Part shown: positions 32,716 through 40,959 of the stretch, piece after piece | How the letters are laid out: the number at the start of each line of letters is the position of its first letter | Numbering within the stretch: position 1 is the first letter of the stretch | Source: Bacillus sp. AFS006103 | Lineage (GTDB): Bacteria > Bacillota > Bacilli > Bacillales > Cytobacillaceae | Reading direction: 5' to 3' | NCBI GenBank assembly: GCA_002559145.1 | Contig: NTXX01000034.1 | Location: 1 to 50,330, forward strand | Length of the DNA stretch: 50,330 nt | The notes under the pieces: generated by a model | What the model saw: the letters and a program-made list of their open reading frames with translations, nothing else | The model's database searches: none | What the model was told of the DNA's origin: nothing | Position numbers and translations under genes: made by a program

Positions 32716-32811
32716 TTATCCAGAAAAAAACCGTCCAATAATCGACAGTCCTATGATTGATGCTACAATGAAGGTCAGCCAAACGAGTTTCCGTTCTTGT
32801 TTTTTGTAAAT
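32716..32811 (-). CDS. single-helix peptide at the head of the cyd operon, apparent ATT start
   Basis: A 31-codon frame ends 16 bases before cydA. It reads YKKQERKLVWLTFIVASI then IGLSIIGRFFSG: a basic N-terminus and one membrane helix. AAGGGGGA is placed six bases before an ATT codon (32811-32809), and no ATG, GTG or TTG exists in frame before the helix. Either translation begins at the rare ATT, or an ATG has decayed. The translation-ready ribosome binding site and protein-like composition argue for a real gene. Function is unknown; a bd oxidase accessory is likely from position. Confidence 0.5.
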   Translation of the reverse strand: MYKKQERKLVWLTFIVASIIGLSIIGRFFSG

Positions 32812-32920
32812 AAAAAATCCCCCTTAGAGAAAATAACTCAGGTACTCTTTAGATACCATTCCCAAAATTATCACGGAATATATTTAACCGCATAGGAAAG
32901 TAACTGTACCTCTCCACAGA

Positions 32921-32957
32921 AAAATAGTGGGAACGGTGATTAATCAACCATTCCCAC
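32921..32957 (-). terminator. terminator overlapping the ctaG 3' end
   Basis: GTGGGAACGGT (32927-32937) and ACCATTCCCAC (32947-32957) pair with one G-U pair in the minus-strand RNA, followed by TATTTTT. One arm lies inside the last codons of ctaG. Confidence 0.8.
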
Positions 32958-33770
32958 CACAGTCCTACTGTTAACTTCTTTCCCAAGACGCACCGTTAGG
33001 ATTAATCCAAATTTATGCATAACGAGCATTAGGATTCCCGCAAACATTTGATCAAGTCTAGTATTAAATGGTGTAGGCAGGAGATTAAGGGAATCTAATT
33101 GGGAGGGTGAAATACAAAGGTTTGCGGTTAATTCGGAAAGAAGAGGATTATTCATTCCACCAATTAATGCCGTGAGGATAAAAAGCAAACAGGCTGGCAT
33201 TAAGACAAGTCCGCTCAAAAATAGATACCGTTTATTCTGCTTTTTTGACCCATCACTGTTCAAATCAGGTGATGCGATAGGCCCCCACATTCGAACAGAC
33301 AGAAGTAAAAGCACAACTAAGTAGCCATTATGGACCAACGTGTTTTGTGAAATGTTTGTTATAACAACTGGAAAATGGTACATCAAGAACAGCACCCCAA
33401 ACGCATAAAGTGCAGCAATCGGCGGTAAGAAAAACTTGCTCACTCGAACAAATGGGGCGAGATTCTGAATGTGCCGGAGAAACGAATCTGGAATACCTAA
33501 TAAAAAGAGAGGGGGGATAATAAAGTAAAAAATGCTCAATTGCAGCATATGCAAACTAAACGACAGGTGACTGATTGTTTCAAATGGACTGCCCAAGGCT
33601 AAATACATGATGCCTAAACTGAGGAAAAATAACAGGGGCTGTTTTTGGTTAAGCTTTATTTTTGTAAAAGAAAGTACTAAGACTATATATAAGAACGCTA
33701 TACAAATGAGGAAAGCTAATAATGGCACATTCCACAACGATTGTCCTTCAAGCAACATAGCATATAACAT
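32940..33770 (-). CDS. ctaG: CtaG-type cytochrome c oxidase assembly factor
   Basis: This 276-residue polytopic protein (seven helices) matches the caa3-type CtaG family, which helps insert copper into the CuB site of haem-copper oxidases in Bacillus. Family stretches include HMLQLSIFYFIIPPLFLLGIP and LFLMYHFPVV with conserved His in helices. ATG 33770 has AAGGAGG seven bases upstream; earlier in-frame codons add a non-conserved 19-residue tail. It stands apart from any caa3 oxidase genes, next to a bd oxidase and a copper region. Confidence 0.88.
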   Translation of the reverse strand: MLYAMLLEGQSLWNVPLLAFLICIAFLYIVLVLSFTKIKLNQKQPLLFFLSLGIMYLALGSPFETISHLSFSLHMLQLSIFYFIIPPLFLLGIPDSFLRHIQNLAPFVRVSKFFLPPIAALYAFGVLFLMYHFPVVITNISQNTLVHNGYLVVLLLLSVRMWGPIASPDLNSDGSKKQNKRYLFLSGLVLMPACLLFILTALIGGMNNPLLSELTANLCISPSQLDSLNLLPTPFNTRLDQMFAGILMLVMHKFGLILTVRLGKEVNSRTVVGMVD

Positions 33771-33867
33771 GAAATCCTCCTTCCACTCAGGACACTTAGA
33801 CTTCAAAAAATTATCCTTACAACACATAAAACTAACTTTAAATTTTATGACAGTTTAGCCGATTTAT

Positions 33868-33898
33868 GACAAAAAGGAAGAACCAATGTGGCCCCTCC
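33868..33898 (-). terminator. probable terminator after the PAP2 gene
   Basis: AAGGA...CC and GG...TTCCTT arms give an imperfect stem followed by TTTTTG on the minus strand just past the stop at 33899. The stem has several mismatches. Confidence 0.45.
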
Positions 33899-34501
33899 TT
33901 ATCCTTTTCTGTACAGATTGGTCTTTTTAAGCAGATTACTTTCAACTTTCTCATAGTATTCAATAAGCCAAATGATTACTTTATTTACTTGCTCGAATCG
34001 AAGCACTAAGAAATGGATAGCAAATGCCACACCTACCCCAATAAGCATCCCTGAGATTATATCTAATGGATAATGTACCCCTGTCCAAACACGGGATAGA
34101 GCAATGCCTGCAGCCAAGACCAACCACATCCAGCCGTCACGTTTTTTCCAAATCCAAATGGCTGTTGCAATTACGAACGCCGCAGTCGCGTGATCACTTG
34201 GAAACGAGGCATTTTTCACATGAGGGATTAGCCAGTTCACATGATGGGTGACAAACGGACGATTCCGGTAAAAAAAGTGACCTATTTCTCCATTTATACT
34301 TAACGCCACACAAGCGGCTAGAATGGCCTCTACGACCATTTTTCGGTGTTGTGATTTATGGAAAAACCAATAAAAAATAATTCCTGCAAAAAATAGATAC
34401 TCTGCTTTTTCTGCTAATACTATCATTAAAGGGTTTAAAAATCGCTCACTTACGGCAAGGTGATTGATGATTTGAAAAATACTATAGTCGATGTGAGACA
34501 T
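33899..34501 (-). CDS. PAP2-family phosphatase, probable undecaprenyl-diphosphatase (BcrC-like)
   Basis: The 200-residue membrane protein has the three PAP2 motifs: the RNRPF segment of motif 1, PSDHATAA (motif 2) and SRVWTGVHYPLDI (motif 3, with the catalytic His), on about five helices. It probably dephosphorylates undecaprenyl pyrophosphate for cell-wall carrier recycling, or a related lipid phosphate. I start at ATG 34501, with GGAGG eight bases upstream, since an earlier ATG has no site. It follows the glycosyltransferase gene by 35 bases, so the two are one unit. Confidence 0.88.
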   Translation of the reverse strand: MSHIDYSIFQIINHLAVSERFLNPLMIVLAEKAEYLFFAGIIFYWFFHKSQHRKMVVEAILAACVALSINGEIGHFFYRNRPFVTHHVNWLIPHVKNASFPSDHATAAFVIATAIWIWKKRDGWMWLVLAAGIALSRVWTGVHYPLDIISGMLIGVGVAFAIHFLVLRFEQVNKVIIWLIEYYEKVESNLLKKTNLYRKG

Positions 34502-34536
34502 TTTCACAACCTCCAGATTCATGTCGTTCAACAATC

Positions 34537-35697
34537 TTAAATTCGCAAAGGAGATGAATATCTAACCAATCTTGACTGCTTGCTGCTCGTTTTTTGGACA
34601 AGAATTGATTCGATCAAATCCACGATTTTTTCTGGCTTCTCCAGCTCCATTCCCTGCTGATATGAATCGATCGCATACTCCCAGCCATTCATTTTTTTCT
34701 GATCCGTTAATACACTGAGCAACTGACTTTCCAAAGGAGTTGTCAGATTAAGTTCAAATACTAGATTTTGACTCTTTAAGTAGCGAAGATTTATTTTTTC
34801 CTGTCCTGGAAGGGCGGAATGAACAAAGATTGGCAACTTTTTCTGTATCGCTTCACTAATTGTGACCCCGCCTGGTTTTGAGATAATGGCATCCACTTCT
34901 TCATAAAGCTGATTCATTTCTAATCTAGAAGAAAGATAACGTAATGGTTTGATATGTTCTAAATCCCACGAATGGATTTCATTATATAGTTTCTTATTGT
35001 TGCCACACAATATTAGGAAGTCTAAGTTGGTAGACTGCTTTAACTCTTCCGCTAGTTTTAAAATCCCGCCCAATCCGCTGTTTCCTCCAGATAATAAGAT
35101 TTTGAGCCGATTGGTATGTTTTTTTCGGGTGAAGGTTTTCGTCATTTCTTGATGAACGGGAATTCCCGTCACAATCAACTGTTGATTCGGTACTTTTCGG
35201 CTGAGCTTTGCTTTGACCTCTTGACTAGGTAGTAAATGGTAATCAATTCCCTCTCTTCCCCAAACACTATTAATAAAGAAATCCGTGTATACGTTAATAA
35301 TCGGCAGGTCGCATTTCCCCTTCATTTTTAACTTGCTAAGAAGGTAAGAAGGGAATCCATGGGTACAAACAAGTAAATCTGGTTTTTCCTCCGCTATTAA
35401 TTGCTCCATTTTCTTCAAAAAGAGTGGTTCATACCATTTAAAAGAATTCTTTTTAGTTGGCGGTACGTAGAAAAAGCTCTTATAGGCAAGATTATAGGTT
35501 TCTGGCGCATAGCGAATCCAATTAAGATAACCATTTGTAATCACTTTTTCTAACGATTTATTTGTATAGCTTAACAAATCTATTTTTTTAAAAGTAAAAT
35601 CGTCTGTATGATTTTTTAAAAGATCCATTAATGCCTCAGCGACTTGATGATGTCCCGACTGCATTTGTAAGAGTGGTAAAAACAAAATTTTCTTCAC
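34537..35697 (-). CDS. GT28/MGDG-synthase-type glycosyltransferase (UgtP-like)
   Basis: The 386-residue protein starts with the family N-terminal loop FLPLLQMQSGHHQVAEAL and has the two-Rossmann GT-B shape, LLSGGNSGLGG near 200 and the nucleotide-sugar loop ISKPGGVTISEAIQKKLP near 290, as in UgtP and plant MGDG synthases. It should transfer a hexose to diacylglycerol or a like lipid at the inner leaflet. It is not B. subtilis ugtP by context, which here is a PAP2 phosphatase. GTG 35697 follows GGAGATGG. A terminator separates it from the dedA gene upstream. Confidence 0.87.
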   Translation of the reverse strand: MKKILFLPLLQMQSGHHQVAEALMDLLKNHTDDFTFKKIDLLSYTNKSLEKVITNGYLNWIRYAPETYNLAYKSFFYVPPTKKNSFKWYEPLFLKKMEQLIAEEKPDLLVCTHGFPSYLLSKLKMKGKCDLPIINVYTDFFINSVWGREGIDYHLLPSQEVKAKLSRKVPNQQLIVTGIPVHQEMTKTFTRKKHTNRLKILLSGGNSGLGGILKLAEELKQSTNLDFLILCGNNKKLYNEIHSWDLEHIKPLRYLSSRLEMNQLYEEVDAIISKPGGVTISEAIQKKLPIFVHSALPGQEKINLRYLKSQNLVFELNLTTPLESQLLSVLTDQKKMNGWEYAIDSYQQGMELEKPEKIVDLIESILVQKTSSKQSRLVRYSSPLRI

Positions 35698-35839
35698 TTA
35701 TTCCATCTCCTATTCGAATAGAAATCGACTCCTGAAAAATGATTTCTAAATTACTCTTTCAATGTATCACTCATTTCTTGTAAAACTCGGTTTTTAATCG
35801 ATTTTTAATCTTACCTTCAGCCTTTTTTTAGCTGGATAT

Positions 35840-35875
35840 AAAAAAACAAACCCGAAAAGATGCCTTTTCAGGTTT
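35840..35875 (-). terminator. terminator of the RR-HK-deacetylase-DedA operon
   Basis: AAACCCGAAAAG (35848-35859) and CTTTTCAGGTTT (35864-35875) pair fully (one G-U in the minus-strand RNA), followed by seven T's. One arm overlaps the end of the dedA gene. Bases 35698-35839 are A/T-rich leader of the glycosyltransferase gene. Confidence 0.85.
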
Positions 35876-36485
35876 TGTTTTTATCCAGTTCTGCTGATTC
35901 CTTTTTTCTCTTTTTTATAGACATAACGAGGACATAGAGTAAAAAAAGAATGAAAAATACCAGTCCGGCATATGGAATATAGTCTGGATTGATATGAAAT
36001 ACCTTACCTGCATAATAACCGCCTACAATAATAGGGATGGTCCATAGTACAGTGCCTAGCAAGGAAAACAAGAAAAACATCCGATAGGGAATTTTATTAA
36101 TCCCAGCAAAGTAGGGACTGACCTGCCGAATGCCTGGAAGATAAAAACCGAAAACAATTGTTTTACGTACATTTTTCGCATAGATACGACTTACCTTTTC
36201 TAAGCGGTCATCCGTAATCCCGATATACTTACCATATTTTTTTATAAATGGGTACCCTACATATTTCCCGATTGAATAGGCGGTTTGCATCCCAATAAAT
36301 GCTCCGAGACTGGAACAAAGCATAGTTAGCCCCGAGGAAAGCTGGTGGTGAAAACTCAGCACGCCAATTAAAAAGAGCAGCGATTCTTCAGGAGCTGGAA
36401 TGCCAATAATACCTAAGAATAAAAAGAGAAAAATAACGAAGTACCCGTATATATTAATATAATTTATGATCGTTTCTACATTCAT
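35868..36485 (-). CDS. DedA family membrane protein
   Basis: This 205-residue protein has the DedA/VTT core: GIIGIPAPEESLLFLIG near residue 25, then SLGAFIGMQTAYSIGKYVG and the amphipathic re-entrant motif GFYLPGIRQVSPYFAGINK near residue 115, with two C-terminal helices. DedA proteins flip lipid carriers such as undecaprenyl phosphate or phospholipids. It follows the deacetylase gene by seven bases, so envelope polymer or lipid turnover is the common theme. Confidence 0.92.
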   Translation of the reverse strand: MNVETIINYINIYGYFVIFLFLFLGIIGIPAPEESLLFLIGVLSFHHQLSSGLTMLCSSLGAFIGMQTAYSIGKYVGYPFIKKYGKYIGITDDRLEKVSRIYAKNVRKTIVFGFYLPGIRQVSPYFAGINKIPYRMFFLFSLLGTVLWTIPIIVGGYYAGKVFHINPDYIPYAGLVFFILFLLYVLVMSIKKRKKESAELDKNKT

Positions 36486-36492
36486 AGTTCCC

Positions 36493-37197
36493 TCAAAAAG
36501 TCACTTCATTTAATGTGATAAATTTTGTACCCTTACTGATGTTTTCCTGTAAATAAATTTCTAGGCTCTTCAGCATATAACTTGGCGCTAGCGGATCGGC
36601 ACCCCAGGTTTCCCCACAATCATGAAGCAGCAGCACGGAGCCCGCCTCTGTCGTTTGGAGCAATTGTTCCAGCAGGCCGTTTTTTCCTTTCGCTACCTTC
36701 CAATCACCAAAAATGTCCGACCACATAATCACTTTAAATCGTTTACTCAAAAATCGGCTGGCGATATTAAAATTCCCCCATGGCGGCCGGTAAAAGGTCA
36801 CTTTTTCTTGAGTGATCTCGCTGATAGCCTGTTCGGTCATTTTCAGCTGCTTCTTTAACCGAAAGGGTGAGAGAATCCAGCTCGAAATATGGTCATAATG
36901 ATGAATGCCAATCGTATGCCCCTCCTGACACATCCGTTTAATAATAGCAGGATGGGCTTTCACTTTACTGCCTACCACAAAAAAAGACGCCTTTACACCG
37001 TACTTTTGCAAAAGATCAAGCAATAGCGGTGTGTATTCAGGATTGGGACCATCATCAAACGTTAATGCAATCACCGGAGCATTGATTCTTTTGATAATGC
37101 CTCGACCGCTCATCCGTACGATTAGTGTTGGTAATATGGCATAGATCAGAAAAAAAATCAATAAAAGTAGTACGCTCTCGCTCAAGATTTTAATCAC
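36493..37197 (-). CDS. membrane-anchored polysaccharide deacetylase (NodB domain)
   Basis: The 234-residue enzyme has an N-terminal membrane anchor (about 7-27) and the NodB metal-dependent deacetylase motifs: TFDDGP (46-51), HTIGIHHYDH (motif 2 with the zinc His pair) and RPPWG (motif 3), ending with LLLHDCG. It probably removes N-acetyl groups from peptidoglycan or another cell-surface polymer outside the cell. GTG 37197 overlaps the stop of the kinase gene by eight bases and has AAAGGAAAG upstream, so the signal system co-makes this enzyme. Confidence 0.9.
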   Translation of the reverse strand: MIKILSESVLLLLIFFLIYAILPTLIVRMSGRGIIKRINAPVIALTFDDGPNPEYTPLLLDLLQKYGVKASFFVVGSKVKAHPAIIKRMCQEGHTIGIHHYDHISSWILSPFRLKKQLKMTEQAISEITQEKVTFYRPPWGNFNIASRFLSKRFKVIMWSDIFGDWKVAKGKNGLLEQLLQTTEAGSVLLLHDCGETWGADPLAPSYMLKSLEIYLQENISKGTKFITLNEVTF

Positions 37198-38572
37198 TCA
37201 TAAACTTTCCTTTCTGTTTGGGTAAGAACAACTCCACTTCTGTTCCCACTCCCTCCGAACTTTTTACGATAATTTCCCCTTGATGTTGCTTCATGATATT
37301 TTTTGCAATCGACAAGCCTAGCCCTGTCCCGCCTGTCTCCCTGCTCCTCGCCTTGTCCACTCGGTAAAAACGCTCAAAGACATTTTCAATTTCACGTGCC
37401 GGAATGCCGATCCCGTAATCTTTTACCGTAATGCTAGTCAATTGTTCCTTATCCTTTAAATACACATCGATCGTATCTGTACTGTATTTGATGGCGTTAT
37501 CGATTAAGATAATAATCGCTTGTTTCAGCTTTCCTTCATCTGCGAATACCGAAATGGCAGGATCTTCGTAATGGAGGTTAATTTCTCGCTTATAAGCACT
37601 TTTTAATTGCTTGAATAAATTCTCACACAAGGATACCAAATGGATAAATTTCGTTTCCAAATGATTCCCAGATTCTGTATCAGCTAAATCTAGAAATCGT
37701 TCGGTCATTTTTTGAATTCTCGTTGCCTCTGAGTGGATGGATTCAATCGCATCATGGGCAACTACTTCATTTTTGAGCCCCCGTCTTAGCAGAAGGTCTG
37801 CATAGCTCTTAATCACCGTAAGCGGGGTCTTTAATTCATGCGACGCATCAGAAATAAATTGCCTCTGTTTTTCAAGATTTGCCTCTAATTTGTCAATCAT
37901 CCGATTAAATGTCACAGCCAATTTTTGTAGCTCATCTTTTGTCTCATGTTGGATGATGATCTTTTTAGGGATACCACTTTGTTCAATATCCTCCATGGTG
38001 TTAATCATATTTGAGATTGGTTTCATAATCAGATTGGATAACCATCTGCCCCCGAGCAGTGATAATACCGCACCTAGGATGGTACAAAAGGCAAGAATGG
38101 AAAGTAATAATTCCTTTCCTGTTTCTAATCCGACTAATTTCTCCCCGAACTCTAATGTTCCGACTACCTGCCCTTTTGATTGAATTGGCACCCTGACAAT
38201 AGCCATTTGCTCTTCTCCATGCTTTTGTCTAATCGTTTGCCTTTGGGTGCCCTTCTCAACAGCGAATTGTGGTTTTATTTTAGCTGCCAATTTCGGTGCA
38301 TTCGTGACTTGATTAACAATTTTCGAATTAGGTTGAACAATTCTTATAAAAGATTGGTTCGTTAGGTAAGGTGTTAATTTCTCTTTAATAACAGCAGGAG
38401 AATCTTCCTTGTTGATTTCATTTATCAAATAATTAGCCTTCTGAAATAGTTCACCATCTTCCATATTGACAGTAATCTTCATAAATGAAAAATACACTAC
38501 AGCATTCACAGCAAGTAACATAAATAGGATCCAGGCTGTAGTAATCAAATTTATTTTTGTGGTAATCTTCAT
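37190..38572 (-). CDS. membrane sensor histidine kinase of the envelope operon
   Basis: The 460-residue kinase has helices at about 10-32 and 155-178, an outer sensor of about 120 residues between them, HAMP, the H-box SDASHELKTPLTVIKSY near residue 245, and the ATP-binding boxes ending DYGIGIP and GGTGLGLSI. It phosphorylates the regulator encoded four bases upstream. The output genes co-transcribed with it (deacetylase, DedA) point to cell-envelope stress sensing. Confidence 0.93.
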   Translation of the reverse strand: MKITTKINLITTAWILFMLLAVNAVVYFSFMKITVNMEDGELFQKANYLINEINKEDSPAVIKEKLTPYLTNQSFIRIVQPNSKIVNQVTNAPKLAAKIKPQFAVEKGTQRQTIRQKHGEEQMAIVRVPIQSKGQVVGTLEFGEKLVGLETGKELLLSILAFCTILGAVLSLLGGRWLSNLIMKPISNMINTMEDIEQSGIPKKIIIQHETKDELQKLAVTFNRMIDKLEANLEKQRQFISDASHELKTPLTVIKSYADLLLRRGLKNEVVAHDAIESIHSEATRIQKMTERFLDLADTESGNHLETKFIHLVSLCENLFKQLKSAYKREINLHYEDPAISVFADEGKLKQAIIILIDNAIKYSTDTIDVYLKDKEQLTSITVKDYGIGIPAREIENVFERFYRVDKARSRETGGTGLGLSIAKNIMKQHQGEIIVKSSEGVGTEVELFLPKQKGKFMSD

Positions 38573-38576
38573 TGGT

Positions 38577-39275
38577 TTAATTCTCCCTTACGGTATAACC
38601 GATTCCCCTCACCGTCTGAATAATCGTTGGCTCAGAAAAACCTTCTTCTATTTTCTTTCGTAAATGTCTGATAAACACATCGATGACATTCGTTTCCCCT
38701 TCATATTCATAGCCCCACACATGCAGGAGGATACTTTCCCTCGTAACAATTTTATTTTTATTGGATAATAAATAAACGAGTAAATCAAATTCCTTAGGAG
38801 TTAACGTGATGGATGTCGCCCCCCTTGTGACTTCTCTCGTATCAAGATTTACGGTTAAATCCCTTATTTCTAATAGGGTGTCATCTTCTTGTGAAGTCTT
38901 AACTGCATTGGAAATTTGCCGCAGACAAGAACGAATTCTTGCTAATAGTTCCTCAATTTCAAATGGCTTGGTGATGTAATCATTCGCTCCCTGATCGAGT
39001 CCTGCCACCTTGTCAATTGTCATATTTCGGGCTGTTAGTAAAATAACAGGAAGAAGGTCATTCTCTTTTCGTATTCTCCTTAAAACCTCTATGCCATTCA
39101 TCTCAGGTAGCATGACATCCAATAAAATTAAATCCACCTTTTCATCTAAGGCTGCCTGTAATCCTGATTTCCCATCATAAGCAACCATTACTTCGTATCC
39201 CTCATACTCTAGTTCGAGCTTTAATATCTTGGCAATTTGTTTTTCATCCTCTACCACCAAAATCCGCTGTGTCAT
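38577..39275 (-). CDS. OmpR-family response regulator of the envelope operon
   Basis: The 232-residue regulator has a receiver (LVVEDEKQIAK, phosphorylated Asp in LILLDVMLPEMNG near residue 53, Lys in YITKPFEIEE) and a winged-helix domain (LTPKEFDLLVYLL ... TVRGIGYTVREN). It is first in the operon RR-HK-deacetylase-DedA, and ATG follows AAAGGAGGGATAACG. Autoregulation is likely but no direct repeat operator was identified upstream. Confidence 0.93.
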   Translation of the reverse strand: MTQRILVVEDEKQIAKILKLELEYEGYEVMVAYDGKSGLQAALDEKVDLILLDVMLPEMNGIEVLRRIRKENDLLPVILLTARNMTIDKVAGLDQGANDYITKPFEIEELLARIRSCLRQISNAVKTSQEDDTLLEIRDLTVNLDTREVTRGATSITLTPKEFDLLVYLLSNKNKIVTRESILLHVWGYEYEGETNVIDVFIRHLRKKIEEGFSEPTIIQTVRGIGYTVREN

Positions 39276-39449
39276 CGTTATCCCTCCTTTTATTGCAGGA
39301 ACCTATGTTGTAAATCTACCTTATATTTGACTAAACTTATTTATCTAGATATTTATCTACTTCAATTTAGCATGATTTCTGCTCAGTTTTCTTTTTTTCA
39401 TTGAATTTTAATCTAATCTTTCCTATTCACCCTTAGCTCAGGATAAGTG

Positions 39450-39475
39450 CAAAAAAAAGAACCACACGGGTTCTT
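39450..39475 (-). terminator. terminator after the CmpB-like gene
   Basis: AAGAACC (39457-39463) and GGTTCTT (39469-39475) pair, followed on the minus strand by eight T's, about 40 bases past the stop. Confidence 0.8.
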
Positions 39476-39503
39476 CGTCATTTTTATATCGTGTCATTCT
39501 TTC

Positions 39504-39516
39504 GGTGTCAGGCACC
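39504..39516. repeat. GGTGTCAGGCACC element at a gene 3' end
   Basis: The 13-bp imperfect palindrome overlaps the last base of the CmpB-like gene's stop codon and lies between the stop and the terminator, the same position as the copy at 43681. Confidence 0.75.
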
Positions 39517-40109
39517 TATTGGATTGGATTCGTTGATTCATCGGTAATAAGATCCTGTAAGGAATGTTTCCGGATGGCTAAGACGAGGTCGGCAAGGAGG
39601 TATAGTCCTACCGCTGACCAAATCCATGCCCAATAAGGTTCAATGTCTCCGTACATCAAGACAATTGCAGGGTGAATCCATTTTATGCAAAGTAGCGAGA
39701 GAATACTCCAGCAGACAGAAAAAGGCAAACAAATATGTCCATGGAGCTGCAGAGGTGAATTGGAATAGTCCCACCATTGCCGGTTAAATAGCTTCTGTAA
39801 TAATGACCCTGTCAGATATTCCACCATGGTTGGGATCAAGGTGCATAGGAGAATCACCACTGCCCAATTCGTCTTTGGTGAAATTAGATAGACCAGGAGG
39901 ACAGGAGTAAAGCCGTACATCGGTTTAAATGGTCCGAATAAAAAATTCGGCTTAAAAAACTCCCGCTTTGTGACGAAGTTATAACTGTTTTCCAGCAGCC
40001 AGCCTATCAACGAATATGTGGTGAAATAGAAAATAATCGCTGCTGCTCCTTCAAGATTGAAAATATCCGGATTTTGAAAATCAAAACCATTCAGCAAGTT
40101 AATGATCAT
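39516..40109 (-). CDS. CmpB-like putative ABC-transporter-type membrane protein
   Basis: A 197-residue protein with about five to six helices carrying FFTTYSLIGWLLEN-like N-terminal features (IIFYFTTYSLIGWLLENSYN), NFLFGPFKPMYGFTPVLLVYL and the C-terminal HGHICLPFSVCW motif of the CmpB/PF06541 family. The family is annotated as putative ABC permease, but no ATPase gene adjoins it and the true function is unknown. ATG 40109 has AAAGGTGG seven bases upstream. Confidence 0.82.
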   Translation of the reverse strand: MIINLLNGFDFQNPDIFNLEGAAAIIFYFTTYSLIGWLLENSYNFVTKREFFKPNFLFGPFKPMYGFTPVLLVYLISPKTNWAVVILLCTLIPTMVEYLTGSLLQKLFNRQWWDYSNSPLQLHGHICLPFSVCWSILSLLCIKWIHPAIVLMYGDIEPYWAWIWSAVGLYLLADLVLAIRKHSLQDLITDESTNPIQ

Positions 40110-40225
40110 GGCTAAACCACCTTTCATGGATAAGAATTTCCCACTTTAGGTTTAACAGCCGGGCTGCCAAATATACAAAAAAATTCCTATTTGTGATTCG
40201 GTTGAATTGGGCGGCGGCCGGGATG

Positions 40226-40735
40226 GATTCCGCTAAATTTGGCCGGTATTCCGCCAACTATCGGGGTTATTCCGCCAAACTGGGCCGGGATTCGGCTAAA
40301 CTTCAGAAGGATACCGCCGAATTCGCTTATGATTCCGCCAACCCCCTTTTAGTTACCTTTTTTAATAGAGGCACGAGCCCGTTCACTGTTTGTTTAGCAG
40401 CTGGCGCTCGGATTATGGATTCCGCCAACTATCGGGGTTATTCCGCCAAACCTCGGAAGGATTCCGCCAAACTGGGCCGGGATTCCGCCAAACTTCAGAA
40501 AGATTCCGCCGAATCCTCTTATGATTCCGCCAACCCCCTTTTAGTTATCTTTTTTAATAGAGGCATGAGCCCGTTCACTGTTTGTTTAGCAGCTGGCGCT
40601 CGGATTACGGATTCCGCCAACTATCGGGGTTATTCCGCCAAACCTCGGAAGGATTCCGCCAAACTGGGCCGGTATTCCGCCAAAACGTCAGAAGGATTCC
40701 GCCGAATCCTCTAATGATTCCGCCAACCCCCTTTT
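40226..40735. repeat. hierarchical ATTCCGCCAA repeat array
   Basis: About twenty ATTCCGCCAA units (some with one or two changes) spaced 15-21 bp make up higher-order copies. Copies beginning at 40418 and 40610 are 192 bp apart and nearly identical; the first copy lacks one 21-bp sub-unit, so its offset is 171 bp. Each copy ends in a shared non-unit stretch that includes TTTTTTAATAGAGGCA and GTTTAGCAGCTGGCGCTC. One frame is open for 173 codons (DSAKLGRDSAKLQKDSAE...) but has no ribosome binding site, so I treat it as noncoding. The flanks 40110-40225 and 40736-40959 show no gene. Confidence 0.85.
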
Positions 40736-40959
40736 GAGCACTAATTAGTCGCACCTTTCCTCTGGCTTTTGACCCAAGCACCTAGGCATATGAACGAGGC
40801 GAAAAAGCAATTAGACTAACTTTTTTTCAAAAATAAATAAACGCTTTTCGAACTAGTCGACGATAATCAACACATTGTTGCTTTTTGTTTATTGCTAATC
40901 TCACGCTGAGTTGTAAAATAAAATTATAACCGCGTCAACAATCCTAGGGGGAATGATTG

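Noticed and set aside
40193..40714. A 173-residue reading frame (DSAKLGRDSAKLQKDSAE repeats) as a protein gene
   Set aside because: It has no ribosome binding site, is wholly made of the ATTCCGCCAA repeat, and its composition follows from the repeat. I call the DNA a repeat array instead.
40226..40735. CRISPR array
   Set aside because: Units are only about 10 bp with 5-11 bp between them, the spacers are themselves repeated, and no cas genes are present.
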